A stretch of 48,773 nucleotides of DNA from Curtobacterium sp. MCBA15_001 (GCF_001864835.1 NZ_MJGI01000025.1:39340-88112), one strand, 5' to 3'; shown: positions 1 through 9,379, counted from the stretch's first letter. Notes: generated by a model not told the origin, from the letters alone. Program-made: numbers and translations.

Positions 1-1
1 T

Positions 2-2230
2 CCCGCCGACGCCGCTCCCGTCGCGTCCACTCCCGCGCCGACGGAGTGGGGACCGGCGCCGCTCGACACCCGGCTGGCGACCGTGCTGGGGGGTCGCACG
101 GCGAAGGCGGTCGAGAAGGCCTTCGGGTACCGCACGGTCGGCGAGTTCCTCGAACACGCACCGCGGCGCTACGCCGAGCGCGGCGCCCTGACGGCACTCG
201 ACTCGCTCGCGATCGGGGAGTCGGTCACGATCGTCGCCGAGGTGGTCGACGTCCGCGAACGTACGATGCGCCAGCGGCGCGGGTCGATCCTCGAAGCCAA
301 GATCGGCGACGGCAAGGGGCTGCTGACGCTGACGTTCTTCAACCAGGGATGGCGCACGAAGGACCTGGTCGTCGGTGCGCGGGGCATCTTCGCCGGCAAG
401 GTCGGCGACTACCGCGGCGCCCGGCAGCTCGCGCACCCGGACTACGAGCTCTTCGACGCCGACGACCCCCGGGCCACCGCCGACCCCGAGTCGGACGAGG
501 CGATCCGGTTCTCGCGGCAACCGATCCCGATCTACCCCGCCACCGCGTCGCTGTCCTCGTGGCAGATCGCCAAGGCCATGGCCGTCGTGCTCGACACCCT
601 GCCGGACATCGCCGACCCGATCCCGTCGTGGGTCCGCACCCGGATGGACCTCGTGCCGTTCCGGCGGGCACTCGAGCTGCTGCACCGCCCAGAGAAGGTC
701 GCTGACTTCAAGCGGGCGCAGGACGCGCTGCGCTACCGCGAGGCGTTCGTGCTGCAGACCGCCCTGGTGCAGCGCCGCATCGCCGCGCGCGCGACGGCCT
801 CGACGCCCCGGACGGCCGCTCCCGGTGGGGTGCTGGAACGCTTCGACGCCATGCTGCCCTTCACGCTGACGGACGACCAGCAGAGCGTCGGCGCCGAGAT
901 CGCGCACGACCTGGCCGGGTCGTGGCCGATGCACCGCCTGGTGCAGGGCGAGGTCGGGTCCGGCAAGACCCTGGTGGCCATCCGGGCGATGCTCACCGTG
1001 GCGGAGTCCGGCGGGCAGTCCGCGCTGATCGCCCCGACCGAGGTCCTGGCAGCCCAGCACCTGCGGTCGATCGTGAAGTTCCTCGGTCCGGACCTGGCGG
1101 CCGAGCTGCGGCCGGTGATCCTGACCGGGTCGCAGTCGACGGACGAACGTCGTCGGGCACTGCTGGCGGCCGCGTCCGGGGGGTCGCGGCTGGTGGTCGG
1201 GACGCACGCGCTGCTCGGCGACCGCGTGGACTTCGCCGAGCTCGGGCTCGTGGTGGTCGACGAACAGCACCGCTTCGGGGTCGAACAACGCGAGGCGCTC
1301 CGCACGAAGGGGCAGACACCCCCGCACGTGCTGGTCCTCACTGCGACGCCGATCCCGCGCACGGTGGCGATGACGGTGTTCGGCGACCTGGACGTCTCCA
1401 CCATCGCGGGCATGCCGTCGGGGCGTGCCGGCGTCGAGACCCACGCGGTGGGACTGGCCGAGCACCCCGGATGGGAGTCGCGCATCTGGACCCGCATGGC
1501 CGAGGAACTCGCCACCGGGCGGCAGGCCTTCGTCGTGTGCCCGGCCATCGACGACGCGCACGCCGAGGACGACGGCGAGCCAGTACCCGACGATGCCGAC
1601 GACGCCCCGAAGCGCGCACCGGCGACGGTGCTGGCGACGGCGGAGCGGATGCGGACGATGCCCGTGCTGCAGGGGCGGCGGATCGAGGTGCTGCACGGCC
1701 GGATGTCCGGCGACGAGAAGGACCGCGTGATGACCGCGTTCGCCGCCGGCGACGTCGACGTCCTCGTCGCGACGACCGTGATCGAGGTCGGGGTCGACGT
1801 GCCGAACGCGTCGATGATGGCGATCCTCGACGCCGACCGCTTCGGCGTCTCACAGCTCCACCAGCTGCGCGGGCGCATCGGCCGCGGGCAGTGGGCCGGC
1901 GTGTGCCTGCTCGTCACCACCGCCGAGGTCGAGACGCCCTCGCGGGAGCGTGTGGACGCCGTGGCGGCCTCGGACGACGGCTTCGAGCTGGCGCGCGTCG
2001 ACCTGGAGCTCCGGCGTGAGGGCGACGTCCTGGGGGAGCGGCAGTCCGGTGGGCGCTCCTCGCTCAACCTGCTCCGCGTCGTCCGCGACGCCGACCTCAT
2101 CATGGACGCGCGCGAGGAAGCCGAGCGGCTCCTGGAACGCGACCCCAGCCTCCAGGACCAGGCCGAGCTGCGCGACGCCCTGGCGCGACGACTCGACGAG
2201 TCGGACGCGGCGTTCCTCGGCAAGAACTGA
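2..2230 (+). CDS. recG: ATP-dependent DNA helicase RecG (5' end outside window)
   Basis: RecG is a superfamily 2 helicase that remodels stalled replication forks and Holliday junctions. The frame is open from the first bases of the window. The residues before the GTG at 83 (LDTRLATVLGGRTAKA) already look like the RecG N-terminus, so the true start is probably upstream and the GTG is internal. About 743 residues are visible. An N-terminal wedge/OB region comes first, then the helicase core with Walker A GEVGSGKT, a DEQH box (VVVDEQHRFG), ATPIPRT, and the QLRGRIGR-type motif VI. The C-terminal end (FLGKN) is followed by a 17-bp tandem repeat and coaD. The identification is firm; only the start is unknown. 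Confidence 0.96.
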   Translation, partial: PADAAPVASTPAPTEWGPAPLDTRLATVLGGRTAKAVEKAFGYRTVGEFLEHAPRRYAERGALTALDSLAIGESVTIVAEVVDVRERTMRQRRGSILEAKIGDGKGLLTLTFFNQGWRTKDLVVGARGIFAGKVGDYRGARQLAHPDYELFDADDPRATADPESDEAIRFSRQPIPIYPATASLSSWQIAKAMAVVLDTLPDIADPIPSWVRTRMDLVPFRRALELLHRPEKVADFKRAQDALRYREAFVLQTALVQRRIAARATASTPRTAAPGGVLERFDAMLPFTLTDDQQSVGAEIAHDLAGSWPMHRLVQGEVGSGKTLVAIRAMLTVAESGGQSALIAPTEVLAAQHLRSIVKFLGPDLAAELRPVILTGSQSTDERRRALLAAASGGSRLVVGTHALLGDRVDFAELGLVVVDEQHRFGVEQREALRTKGQTPPHVLVLTATPIPRTVAMTVFGDLDVSTIAGMPSGRAGVETHAVGLAEHPGWESRIWTRMAEELATGRQAFVVCPAIDDAHAEDDGEPVPDDADDAPKRAPATVLATAERMRTMPVLQGRRIEVLHGRMSGDEKDRVMTAFAAGDVDVLVATTVIEVGVDVPNASMMAILDADRFGVSQLHQLRGRIGRGQWAGVCLLVTTAEVETPSRERVDAVAASDDGFELARVDLELRREGDVLGERQSGGRSSLNLLRVVRDADLIMDAREEAERLLERDPSLQDQAELRDALARRLDESDAAFLGKN

Positions 2231-2295
2231 CGAGCAGCCAGAACCGACGAGCAGCAACAACCGACGAGCAGCACGAACTGACGAGCAGACGGACA
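2228..2295. repeat. Four 17-bp tandem repeats between recG and coaD
   Basis: Four contiguous units of 17 bp share the core GACGAGCAG and lie at 2228-2244, 2245-2261, 2262-2278 and 2279-2295. Units 2 and 3 are the most alike (CGACGAGCAGCAACAAC and CGACGAGCAGCACGAAC). The first unit begins on the last two bases of the recG stop codon. No spacer separates the units, so this is a minisatellite and not a CRISPR array. No function is evident. Confidence 0.85.
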
Positions 2296-2323
2296 CGGCG
2301 AGCTGCCCGGTAGGGTCGGGCGC

Positions 2324-2815
2324 ATGACGCAGATCGCGGTCGTCCCCGGTTCCTTCGACCCCGTGACCCTCGGGCACCTCGACGTGATCGGCCGTGCCGC
2401 CGGGCTCTTCGACGAGGTGCACGTGCTCGTCGTGCACAACCCCGACAAGAAGACCGCGATGTTCGACGCCGTCGACCGCGTGCGGCTCATCCAGGAGTCG
2501 TTGGTCGAGGTCGGCGCACCGGACACCATCCGCGTCGGGGAGTGGACCGCAGGGCTGCTGGTCGACTACTGCCGTCAGGTCGGCGCCTCGGTGCTGGTCA
2601 AGGGCGTCCGATCGGGCGAGGACGTCGCGTACGAGACCCCGATGGCGATCATGAACCGGCACCTGGCCGACGTCGAGACGGTGTTCCTGCTGCCCGAGGC
2701 GTCGCGTGCGCACGTCTCCAGCTCGCTGATCCGGCAGGTCGCGACCCTCGGCGGGGACGTGACACCGTACGTGCCCGCGGTCGTGGGCGCGGCGCTCCGG
2801 CGTCGACTGGCCTGA
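2324..2815 (+). CDS. coaD: Phosphopantetheine adenylyltransferase
   Basis: CoaD transfers AMP from ATP to 4'-phosphopantetheine, the penultimate step of coenzyme A synthesis in the cytoplasm. The 163-residue length is typical. The N-terminal [15 protein letters not shown] contains the nucleotidyltransferase TxGH motif (T14-L-G-H17). The C-terminal region carries the ISSS-type segment ([11 protein letters not shown]) that contacts ATP. The ATG start follows recG by 93 bp, with a possible TAGGGT -10 box about 12 bp upstream. Neighbour order recG-coaD-yceD-rpmF-rnc is the common actinobacterial arrangement. Confidence 0.97.
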   Translation: MTQIAVVPGSFDPVTLGHLDVIGRAAGLFDEVHVLVVHNPDKKTAMFDAVDRVRLIQESLVEVGAPDTIRVGEWTAGLLVDYCRQVGASVLVKGVRSGEDVAYETPMAIMNRHLADVETVFLLPEASRAHVSSSLIRQVATLGGDVTPYVPAVVGAALRRRLA

Positions 2816-2872
2816 CGTCCGCGCCACGCCGCTCCTCGACGTCCGCCCCGGTCCGCGCTAGGATGGTCGATC

Positions 2873-3415
2873 GTGTCTTCCCCCGTGAACAGCCCCTACG
2901 CCCTGCGCGTGCGTGACCTCGCGCACCGCCCGGGCGAGATGCGCGAGCACACGCTCGACATCGCCGTCCCCGAAGCCCTCGGTGCCGGTGTCGTGGCGGT
3001 CCAGGAAGGCGCCGAGATGCACATCGAGCTCCGGCTCGAAGGGCTCCACGAAGGGGTGCTCGTCTCCGGACACGCATCGGCAGAGGCGACCGGACAGTGC
3101 TCACGCTGCCTGATCGACATCGCCGAACCCGTCGAAGTCGATTTCGCCGAGCTGTTCGCGTATGATCCCTCGGAGGATTTCGACTTCCATGTTCACGAAG
3201 ACCACGTGGATTGTGAACCGGTCGTTCGAGATGCGGTGGTGCTGTCGCTGCCGTTCCAGCCGGTCTGCCGACCGGACTGCCCAGGACTCGACCCGGTGAC
3301 GGGTGAGCGCCTGGCAGACCTGGGTGATCGCCCGGCCCCCGCGCCGACGGATCCCCGCTGGGCCGCGCTCGACGGACTCTCGTTCGACGATGCAGACCGC
3401 ACCCCCACCGACTGA
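2873..3415 (+). CDS. yceD: YceD family (DUF177) protein
   Basis: This 180-residue protein belongs to the YceD/DUF177 family, encoded directly before rpmF in most bacteria and implicated in 23S rRNA accumulation and large-subunit assembly. Family marks are visible in the middle: a CSRCL motif near residue 77 with acidic sequence after it (DFAELFAYD), and a second Cys pair near residue 130 (CRPDC). The GTG start was chosen because it opens the conserved N-terminal region and has TAGGAT about 12 bp upstream as a plausible -10. rpmF follows after 27 bp, so the two are probably co-transcribed. Confidence 0.88.
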   Translation: MSSPVNSPYALRVRDLAHRPGEMREHTLDIAVPEALGAGVVAVQEGAEMHIELRLEGLHEGVLVSGHASAEATGQCSRCLIDIAEPVEVDFAELFAYDPSEDFDFHVHEDHVDCEPVVRDAVVLSLPFQPVCRPDCPGLDPVTGERLADLGDRPAPAPTDPRWAALDGLSFDDADRTPTD

Positions 3416-3442
3416 CCACCGACCAACCGAAAGAGATCTACC

Positions 3443-3646
3443 ATGGCCGTTCCGAAGCGCAAGCAGTCCCGTGCCAACACGCACGCCCGTCGTTCGCAGT
3501 GGAAGGCCGCGCCGGTCCAGCTCGTGAAGACCATCGAGAACGGTCAGGTCACGTACAGCCTCCCGCACCGCGCGAAGGTCGTCGAGGACTCGGCCGGCAC
3601 CCCCCTGTACATGGAGTACAAGGGCCGCAAGGTCGCCGACGTCTGA
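3443..3646 (+). CDS. rpmF: 50S ribosomal protein L32, cysteine-free form
   Basis: L32 is a small protein of the large ribosomal subunit. The N-terminus [21 protein letters not shown] is the standard L32 start, but the 67-residue protein contains no cysteine. The zinc-ribbon Cys pairs of the C+ form are replaced by a segment reading [16 protein letters not shown]. It is therefore the C- (zinc-independent) form, which is usual in Microbacteriaceae. The ATG has a purine-rich RBS (GAAAGAG). The TGA stop is directly followed by the GTG of rnc with no gap, suggesting translational coupling. Confidence 0.96.
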   Translation: MAVPKRKQSRANTHARRSQWKAAPVQLVKTIENGQVTYSLPHRAKVVEDSAGTPLYMEYKGRKVADV

Positions 3647-4456
3647 GTGACGACACGCATGAAGGCGACGTCCGGTTCCGTGGGGTCCGACCCCGCGGGG
3701 TCGGACGTCGTCCGTCTGCAGGCCCTGTTGGACGTGCAGATCGACCCTGAGCTGCTCCAGCTCGCCCTGACCCACCGCTCGTTCGCGTACGAGCACGGCG
3801 GGATCGGGCACAACGAGCGCCTCGAGTTCCTCGGCGACTCGATCCTCGGCCAGGCCGTGACGGTGAAGCTCTACCGCGACTTCCCGGATCTCGACGAAGG
3901 CGACCTGGCCAAGCGCCGGGCGAGCCTCGTCTCGACGGTCGCCCTGGCGGAGATCGCCCGGATGATCGGCCTCGGTGCCTTCGTCCGGCTCGGCAAGGGC
4001 GAAGAACTGACCGGCGGCCGCGACAAGTCCTCGATCCTGGCCGACACCGTCGAGGCCGTGATCGGAGCGACCTACCTGTCGGCTGGCCCCGATGAAGCCA
4101 CTGCGCTCGTCCTGCGCCTCGTGCAGCCGTTGCTCGTCGACCCGGACCGGTTCGGCGCGGCGATGGACCCGAAGACCAGCCTGCAGGAACTCGCCTCGTC
4201 GCTGTCGCTCGGCAACCCGTCGTACCGCGTGACGGAAGAGGGCCCGGACCACGACAAGGTCTTCCACGCGACCGTCGTGCTGCAGGGCGTGGACATCGCC
4301 ACCGGCTCCGGCACGAGCAAGAAGACCGCAGAGATGTCCGCGGCGCTCGACTCGTGGACGCGCCTGTCGGGCCGCACCACGGAGACGCCAGCCGGGGCCG
4401 CCGTGCCCACCGAGGCCGCAGCGTCCGCCGAGGCCACCGTGCCCGCCAAGGGCTAG
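3647..4456 (+). CDS. rnc: Ribonuclease III
   Basis: RNase III cleaves double-stranded RNA during rRNA maturation and mRNA turnover. The signature NERLEFLGDS is near residues 52-61, and the second catalytic cluster DTVEAVIGA near residue 125 supplies the other acidic metal ligands. A double-stranded RNA-binding domain follows (GSGTSKKTAEMSAA). The 269 residues exceed the usual 225-240 because of a poorly conserved N-terminal stretch and an Ala/Thr/Glu-rich C-terminal tail. The GTG start abuts the rpmF stop; an ATG four codons later (3659) is an equally possible start. Confidence 0.95.
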   Translation: MTTRMKATSGSVGSDPAGSDVVRLQALLDVQIDPELLQLALTHRSFAYEHGGIGHNERLEFLGDSILGQAVTVKLYRDFPDLDEGDLAKRRASLVSTVALAEIARMIGLGAFVRLGKGEELTGGRDKSSILADTVEAVIGATYLSAGPDEATALVLRLVQPLLVDPDRFGAAMDPKTSLQELASSLSLGNPSYRVTEEGPDHDKVFHATVVLQGVDIATGSGTSKKTAEMSAALDSWTRLSGRTTETPAGAAVPTEAAASAEATVPAKG

Positions 4457-4457
4457 C

Positions 4458-5429
4458 GTGCCGGAACTCCCCGAGGTCGAGGTCGTCCGCGCCGGTCTCG
4501 AACCCGCCGTCAGCGGAGCGCTCGTCACCGCCGTGCAGGTGCTCGACGAACGCGCCCTGACCCGACACGACGGCCCCGGCGAGGACTTCGCCCACCGCCT
4601 GACCGGCCGGACGATCGAGGCCGCCGTCCGCCGAGGCAAGTTCCTCTGGTTCCCCCTGCGCGCCGTGCACCCCGACGACGCACCCGAGGCGCTGGTCGCC
4701 CACCTCGGCATGAGCGGGCAGATCCTGCTCGGCCGGGACCGCCCCGCCGCGAAGCACCGTCGGATCCTGCTCGCCGTCCAGCCGTCCGGGACGACCCGCG
4801 ACGGCGCTCCCGAGCCGGCCGTCGAGCTGGAGTTCGTCGACCAGCGCACGTTCGGCTCGATGGCGATCGACCGGATGGTCCCGACGATCGACGGTGCCGC
4901 GGCCGGGTTCGCGGGCGCGGTCGACGAGCGTGACCCGGACGCACCGTGGCGGGCGAGCATCCCCGGCCAGGTGTCGCACATCGCCCGCGACCCGCTCGAC
5001 CCCGCCTTCGACGACGCCCGGTTCATTCAGCTGGCACGGAAGCGCTCCAGCGGCATCAAGCGCGTCCTGCTCGACCAGGGCGTCATCAGCGGCATCGGGA
5101 ACATCTACGCCGACGAGTCGCTCTGGGCGGCGAAGCTGCACCACGACCGGCCCGCCGACCGGCTGCCGCGAGCCACCGTCCAGCTGCTGCTCGACGAGGT
5201 CCGGACTGTGCTCCGCCGGGCGCTGGTGGACGGCGGCACCAGCTTCGACGCCCAGTACGTGAACGTGAACGGGCAGTCCGGGTACTTCTCGCAGCGCCTC
5301 AACGTGTACGGCCAGCAGGGGAAGCCGTGTCCGCGGTGCGGCACCGAGATCGTCCGTGAGTCGTGGATGAACCGCTCCAGCCACCGGTGCCCCGTGTGCC
5401 AACCGAGCCCGCGCCTCAGCACGCGCTAG
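4458..5429 (+). CDS. mutM: Formamidopyrimidine-DNA glycosylase (Fpg/MutM)
   Basis: MutM excises 8-oxoguanine and formamidopyrimidines by a combined glycosylase/beta,delta-lyase reaction. After removal of Met the N-terminus is PELPEVE, giving the catalytic Pro1 and Glu2. The conserved Lys of the GKFLW segment is present near residue 60. The C-terminus has the zinc finger CPRC-x16-CPVC. Length (323) is slightly above the usual 270-290. The GTG start lies 1 bp after the rnc stop, so rpmF-rnc-mutM look like one transcription unit. smc follows after 44 bp. Confidence 0.96.
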   Translation: MPELPEVEVVRAGLEPAVSGALVTAVQVLDERALTRHDGPGEDFAHRLTGRTIEAAVRRGKFLWFPLRAVHPDDAPEALVAHLGMSGQILLGRDRPAAKHRRILLAVQPSGTTRDGAPEPAVELEFVDQRTFGSMAIDRMVPTIDGAAAGFAGAVDERDPDAPWRASIPGQVSHIARDPLDPAFDDARFIQLARKRSSGIKRVLLDQGVISGIGNIYADESLWAAKLHHDRPADRLPRATVQLLLDEVRTVLRRALVDGGTSFDAQYVNVNGQSGYFSQRLNVYGQQGKPCPRCGTEIVRESWMNRSSHRCPVCQPSPRLSTR

Positions 5430-5473
5430 CCTGCCCGGAACCGCACCAGCCGCGCAGCACACCCGGAGACCGC

Positions 5474-8400
5474 ATGTACTTGAAGAGCCTGACCATCAAG
5501 GGGTTCAAGTCCTTCGCGCAGCCGACGACGTTCGCGTTCGAGCCCGGCGTCACGTGCATCGTCGGTCCGAACGGGTCGGGCAAGTCCAACGTCGTCGACG
5601 CCCTGGCCTGGGTGATGGGGGAGCAGGGCGCGAAGACCCTGCGCGGCGGCAAGATGGAGGACGTCATCTTCGCCGGCACCTCGACCCGGGGCCCGCTCGG
5701 TCGTGCGCAGGTCCTGCTGACGATCGACAACACCGACGGGCTCCTGCCGATCGACTACAGCGAGGTGACGATCTCGCGCACGCTCTTCCGGAACGGTGGC
5801 AGCGAGTACGCCATCAACGGTGAGAACTGCCGTCTGCTCGACGTGCAGGAGCTGCTGAGCGACACCGGGCTCGGCCGTGAGATGCACGTCATCGTCGGCC
5901 AGGGCCAGCTCGACAAGGTCCTGCACGCGACCCCGGAGGACCGCCGTGGCTTCATCGAAGAGGCCGCCGGCATCCTGAAGCACCGGCGGCGCAAGGAGAA
6001 GACGCTCCGGAAGCTCGAGGCGATGCAGACCAACCTGACGCGGCTGTCCGACCTGGCCGGGGAGATCCGCCGGCAGCTCAAGCCGCTGGGACGCCAGGCC
6101 GAGGTCGCGCGCAAGGCCCAGTCCGTCGCCGCCGTCGCCCGCGACGCCAAGGCCCGGATCCTGGCCGACGACGTCGTCCGGCTGCGCCGCGAGCTGCACG
6201 AGCACCAGGAGGTCGAGGCAGGGCGCAAGTCCGAGCGTCTGGTGCTGACCGAACGGCTCGAGCAGACGCGCGTCCGACAGCAGCAGGTCGAACAGAGCAT
6301 GGTCGGCGACGACGTCGATCGCGCCCGCACAGTGGTGCACCGGCTGGAGAGCGTGCAGGAGCGGCTGCGCGGGCTGTCGAGCCTGGCGAACCAGCGCCTG
6401 ATGTTCCTCGCGCAGCAGGCCGACGCACCGCAGCAGGGGCTCACGATCACGCCGGAGCAGGTCGCCGGGGTCCGCGCCGAGGCCGTGCGTCTGGACGAAC
6501 GCGCCGCCGAGATGCAGGGCAGCATGGCCGCCGCGGCGCAGCAGGTCGCCGTGGCTCGCGCGGCACTCGACGCCCTGGACGAGCACATCGCCGCCCAGGC
6601 CGCGCTGGTGTCGCAGCACGACCTCGACGCCGGTCGGCTCGGCAGCGCGGTCGAGGTCGCACGCTCGAAGCGCGGGTCCGCCGTGGCCGACCGCGATCGG
6701 CGCGAGCGTGCGCTGACCGAGGCGACCGAGCGGGCGCGGCTGGCCGAGGCGGCGCTGGCCGAGATCGGCACCGACCCGTCGGCGAACGCCGACCCCGAGA
6801 CCCTGCAGCAGACGCTCGACACCGCCCGCGAGCGGCTCGAGCACGCCCAGACCGCGCGGGACACGGCCCGCGACCGTCTGCACACGCTCGAGCGCGAGCG
6901 GGACGCCCTGGAGGCCCGGGTCGCCGCCCTGGGCATGTCCATCGACGTCCGGGACGGCTCGCAGGCCCTCATCGACGCGAGGCGGGCAGGCATCAGCGGT
7001 CGGTTGGCGGACCAGCTGACCGTCGAGCCCGGTTGGGAGCGCGCCGTCGCCACGGCACTCGACGGCCTGGCCGATGCGGTGCTCGCCGAGGACCGCACCG
7101 TCGCGCTCCAGGCAGTCGCGCACGCCCGCGCCGCCGACATCGGACGCGTCGACGTCGTGGTCGCCGACGCCGGACCGAGCGGCCAGTCCGGCCGGCCGAC
7201 CCCCGTCCCCGCGGGTGTCCGGCGAGTCCTCGACCTGGTCACGGGGCCGCCGGCACTCGCTGCCGTGCTCGCCGACACCGTGATCGCCGAGACGGACGAC
7301 GTCGACCTGGAGGCCGTGCTCACCGCCGTCCCGCAGGCGACGGTCGTCACCCGGTCCGGTGACCTGGTCCGCGCGGTCCGCGTCACCGGTGGTGGCGAGC
7401 GGACCACCTCGCGCATCGAGCTCGTCGCGGAGCGGGACGACGCCGTGGCGCGCCGCGATGCGGTCTCGGGCGACGTTGAGGACGCGACCACGAGCCTCCA
7501 GGCCGCCCGGACCGAGGCGGACGACGCACGCCGCCAGGCGGACGAGGCCGACCGCGCGAGCCGCGCGTACGCCAGCGCCGTCGCGGAGTACGACCGTCGG
7601 AGCGCCAGTGTCCGGGCGAAGGCGGAGAACGCGGCGGCCGAGGTGGAGCGCCTGCGCCGCGCGCTGGGGGAGACCGACGGTGCCGTCGAGGCCACCGAGA
7701 CGGTGCTCGCCGAAGCGGAGCGCGCGCGGGACGACCACGCTGCTGCCCCGCGGCCCACGGTCGACGCCTCGGCACGGCCGGCGCTGCTCGAGGCGCTGGA
7801 GGCCGCCCGCGCTGCGGAGATCGAACAGCGGATCCAGGTCGAGACGGTCCGCGAGCGCGCCCGGTCGGAGCGCACCCGCGCCGACCAGCTCGACCGGCAG
7901 CTCGAGGCCGAACGTGCCGCCGCGGACGAAGCAGCACGGCTCGCGGTCGTCCGGCGGTCCCAGATGGCGACGGCCGAGCACGTGCTGGCGGACCTGCCCG
8001 AGGTGCTCGGGGCCGTCGACCGGTCGCTCGCCGAGGCCCGGGTGCGGCTGGCGACCGAGGAGTCCGAGCGTGCGAAGCGGAACACCGAGCTGCAGACGTT
8101 CCGGAACGACGAGCGCGAGCTCCGGGACCGTCTGCAGACCATCACCGACGGGGTGCACTCGCTCGAGATGGAGATCTACGAGAAGAAGCTGCACGTGTCC
8201 GGCGTGCTCGACCGGGCGCAGAGCGAGCTCGGGCTGGTCGAGGCCGTGCTCGTGGCGGAGTACGGGCCGCACGTGCCGGTCCCCGTCGACGTGCTCATCG
8301 ACCCGCGGGTCCTGGCCCGGCGGCACCGCGACGCCGAGCGGGCTGCGGCGGCGGCCTCGGCGGCCTCGGCGTCCGAGGACGGCGCGGTGCTCGACGACAC

Positions 8401-9226
8401 CACGCATGCCGACGACACCACGGATGCTGACGACACCACGGACCCCGACGAGGTCCTCGTGGAGCCGGAGTCGACGCTCCCCGGCGGTCCCGCGCTGCCC
8501 GAGTTCGACGCGACCGACGACGTCGATCCCGCAGATGTCGAGACGGTGCCGTACGTCCGTGCCGAACAGGAGCGTCGCCTGAAGGCCGCCGAGCGCGACC
8601 TCGGGCAGCTCGGCAAGGTGAACCCGCTGGCGCTCGAGGAGTTCCAGGCCCTCGAGCAGCGCCACGCGTTCCTCACCGAGCAGCTCGAGGACCTGCAGAA
8701 GACCCGCACGGACCTGATGACGATCATCGACGAGCTCGATGCGAAGATGCAGACCATCTTCGAGGCCGCGTTCAACGACACCCGCGACGCCTTCGACGTC
8801 ATCTTCCCGATCCTGTTCCCGGGCGGCTCCGGGTCGATCGCGCTCACCGACCCGACCGATCTCCTCGCGACGGGCATCGACGTCCAGGTCCGCCCCGCCG
8901 GCAAGAAGATCGACCGGCTCACGCTGCTGTCCGGCGGCGAGCGGTCCCTGGCCGCGGTGGCCCTGCTCGTGGCGATCTTCACCGCGCGGCCGTCGCCGTT
9001 CTACATCATGGACGAGGTCGAGGCGGCCCTCGACGACGCGAACCTCGGGCGGCTGCTGACGGTGTTCGAGCGGCTCCGTGAGGCGTCGCAGCTCATCGTG
9101 ATCACGCACCAGAAGCGCACGATGGAGATCGCGGACGCGCTCTACGGGGTGTCGATGCGGCAGGACGGTGTGTCCGCCGTCGTCGGCCAGCGGGTGCAGC
9201 GCCGCGAGCCCGCCGACGCGGCCTGA
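5474..9226 (+). CDS. smc: Chromosome segregation protein SMC
   Basis: SMC is the ATPase of the ScpAB condensin complex that organises and segregates the chromosome. The ATG at 5474 (MYLKSLTIKGFKSF) is the canonical start, although the frame is open further upstream through mutM. Visible parts in order: Walker A GPNGSGKSN near residues 32-40, a long coiled coil, a hinge near residues 480-660, a second coiled coil, signature LSGGERSL, and Walker B with D-loop (FYIMDEVEAALDD). The 1250 residues make it longer than the typical 1150-1200. Part of the excess is an acidic insert near residue 965-1020 containing three 18-bp DNA repeats. The C-terminus runs into a convergent terminator. Confidence 0.97.
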   Translation: MYLKSLTIKGFKSFAQPTTFAFEPGVTCIVGPNGSGKSNVVDALAWVMGEQGAKTLRGGKMEDVIFAGTSTRGPLGRAQVLLTIDNTDGLLPIDYSEVTISRTLFRNGGSEYAINGENCRLLDVQELLSDTGLGREMHVIVGQGQLDKVLHATPEDRRGFIEEAAGILKHRRRKEKTLRKLEAMQTNLTRLSDLAGEIRRQLKPLGRQAEVARKAQSVAAVARDAKARILADDVVRLRRELHEHQEVEAGRKSERLVLTERLEQTRVRQQQVEQSMVGDDVDRARTVVHRLESVQERLRGLSSLANQRLMFLAQQADAPQQGLTITPEQVAGVRAEAVRLDERAAEMQGSMAAAAQQVAVARAALDALDEHIAAQAALVSQHDLDAGRLGSAVEVARSKRGSAVADRDRRERALTEATERARLAEAALAEIGTDPSANADPETLQQTLDTARERLEHAQTARDTARDRLHTLERERDALEARVAALGMSIDVRDGSQALIDARRAGISGRLADQLTVEPGWERAVATALDGLADAVLAEDRTVALQAVAHARAADIGRVDVVVADAGPSGQSGRPTPVPAGVRRVLDLVTGPPALAAVLADTVIAETDDVDLEAVLTAVPQATVVTRSGDLVRAVRVTGGGERTTSRIELVAERDDAVARRDAVSGDVEDATTSLQAARTEADDARRQADEADRASRAYASAVAEYDRRSASVRAKAENAAAEVERLRRALGETDGAVEATETVLAEAERARDDHAAAPRPTVDASARPALLEALEAARAAEIEQRIQVETVRERARSERTRADQLDRQLEAERAAADEAARLAVVRRSQMATAEHVLADLPEVLGAVDRSLAEARVRLATEESERAKRNTELQTFRNDERELRDRLQTITDGVHSLEMEIYEKKLHVSGVLDRAQSELGLVEAVLVAEYGPHVPVPVDVLIDPRVLARRHRDAERAAAAASAASASEDGAVLDDTTHADDTTDADDTTDPDEVLVEPESTLPGGPALPEFDATDDVDPADVETVPYVRAEQERRLKAAERDLGQLGKVNPLALEEFQALEQRHAFLTEQLEDLQKTRTDLMTIIDELDAKMQTIFEAAFNDTRDAFDVIFPILFPGGSGSIALTDPTDLLATGIDVQVRPAGKKIDRLTLLSGGERSLAAVALLVAIFTARPSPFYIMDEVEAALDDANLGRLLTVFERLREASQLIVITHQKRTMEIADALYGVSMRQDGVSAVVGQRVQRREPADAA
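8393..8446. repeat. Three 18-bp repeats inside smc
   Basis: Three in-frame 18-bp units at 8393-8410, 8411-8428 and 8429-8446 begin with GACGACACCACG and encode DDTTHA, DDTTDA and DDTTDP. They lie in a low-complexity acidic insert in the second coiled coil before the C-terminal ATPase half. Copy-number change would alter the protein by six residues without a frameshift. Confidence 0.9.
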
Positions 9227-9287
9227 CCGCGTCCAGTCCGGTCAGGTCCGCCGAAGCGACACTTCGCGCGGACCCGGACCCGTCCCC

Positions 9288-9344
9288 TCCGCGAAAGCGA
9301 CAGTTCTCCGCCAACCGTTGGGCGTGATCTGTCGCTTTCGCGGA
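9288..9344. repeat. REP-like inverted repeat (16-bp perfect arms)
   Basis: The arm TCCGCGAAAGCGACAG (9288-9303) is matched by its exact reverse complement at 9329-9344, separated by 25 bp. The spacer contains a smaller hairpin, CCAA-CCG-TTGG. A related GCGACACTTCGC sequence lies about 30 bp upstream. Eighteen bases of the right arm (9326-9343) recur exactly, in opposite orientation, at 48756-48773, so this is a dispersed element. It lies between the convergent genes smc and terC. Confidence 0.75.
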
Positions 9345-9379
9345 AGCGACGCGGACACGGCCGGACAGGACCGCAGACG

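Noticed and set aside
2228..2295. CRISPR-like array
   Set aside because: Units are contiguous with no spacers and no cas genes are present. The same applies to 26827-26916 and 43855-43955.
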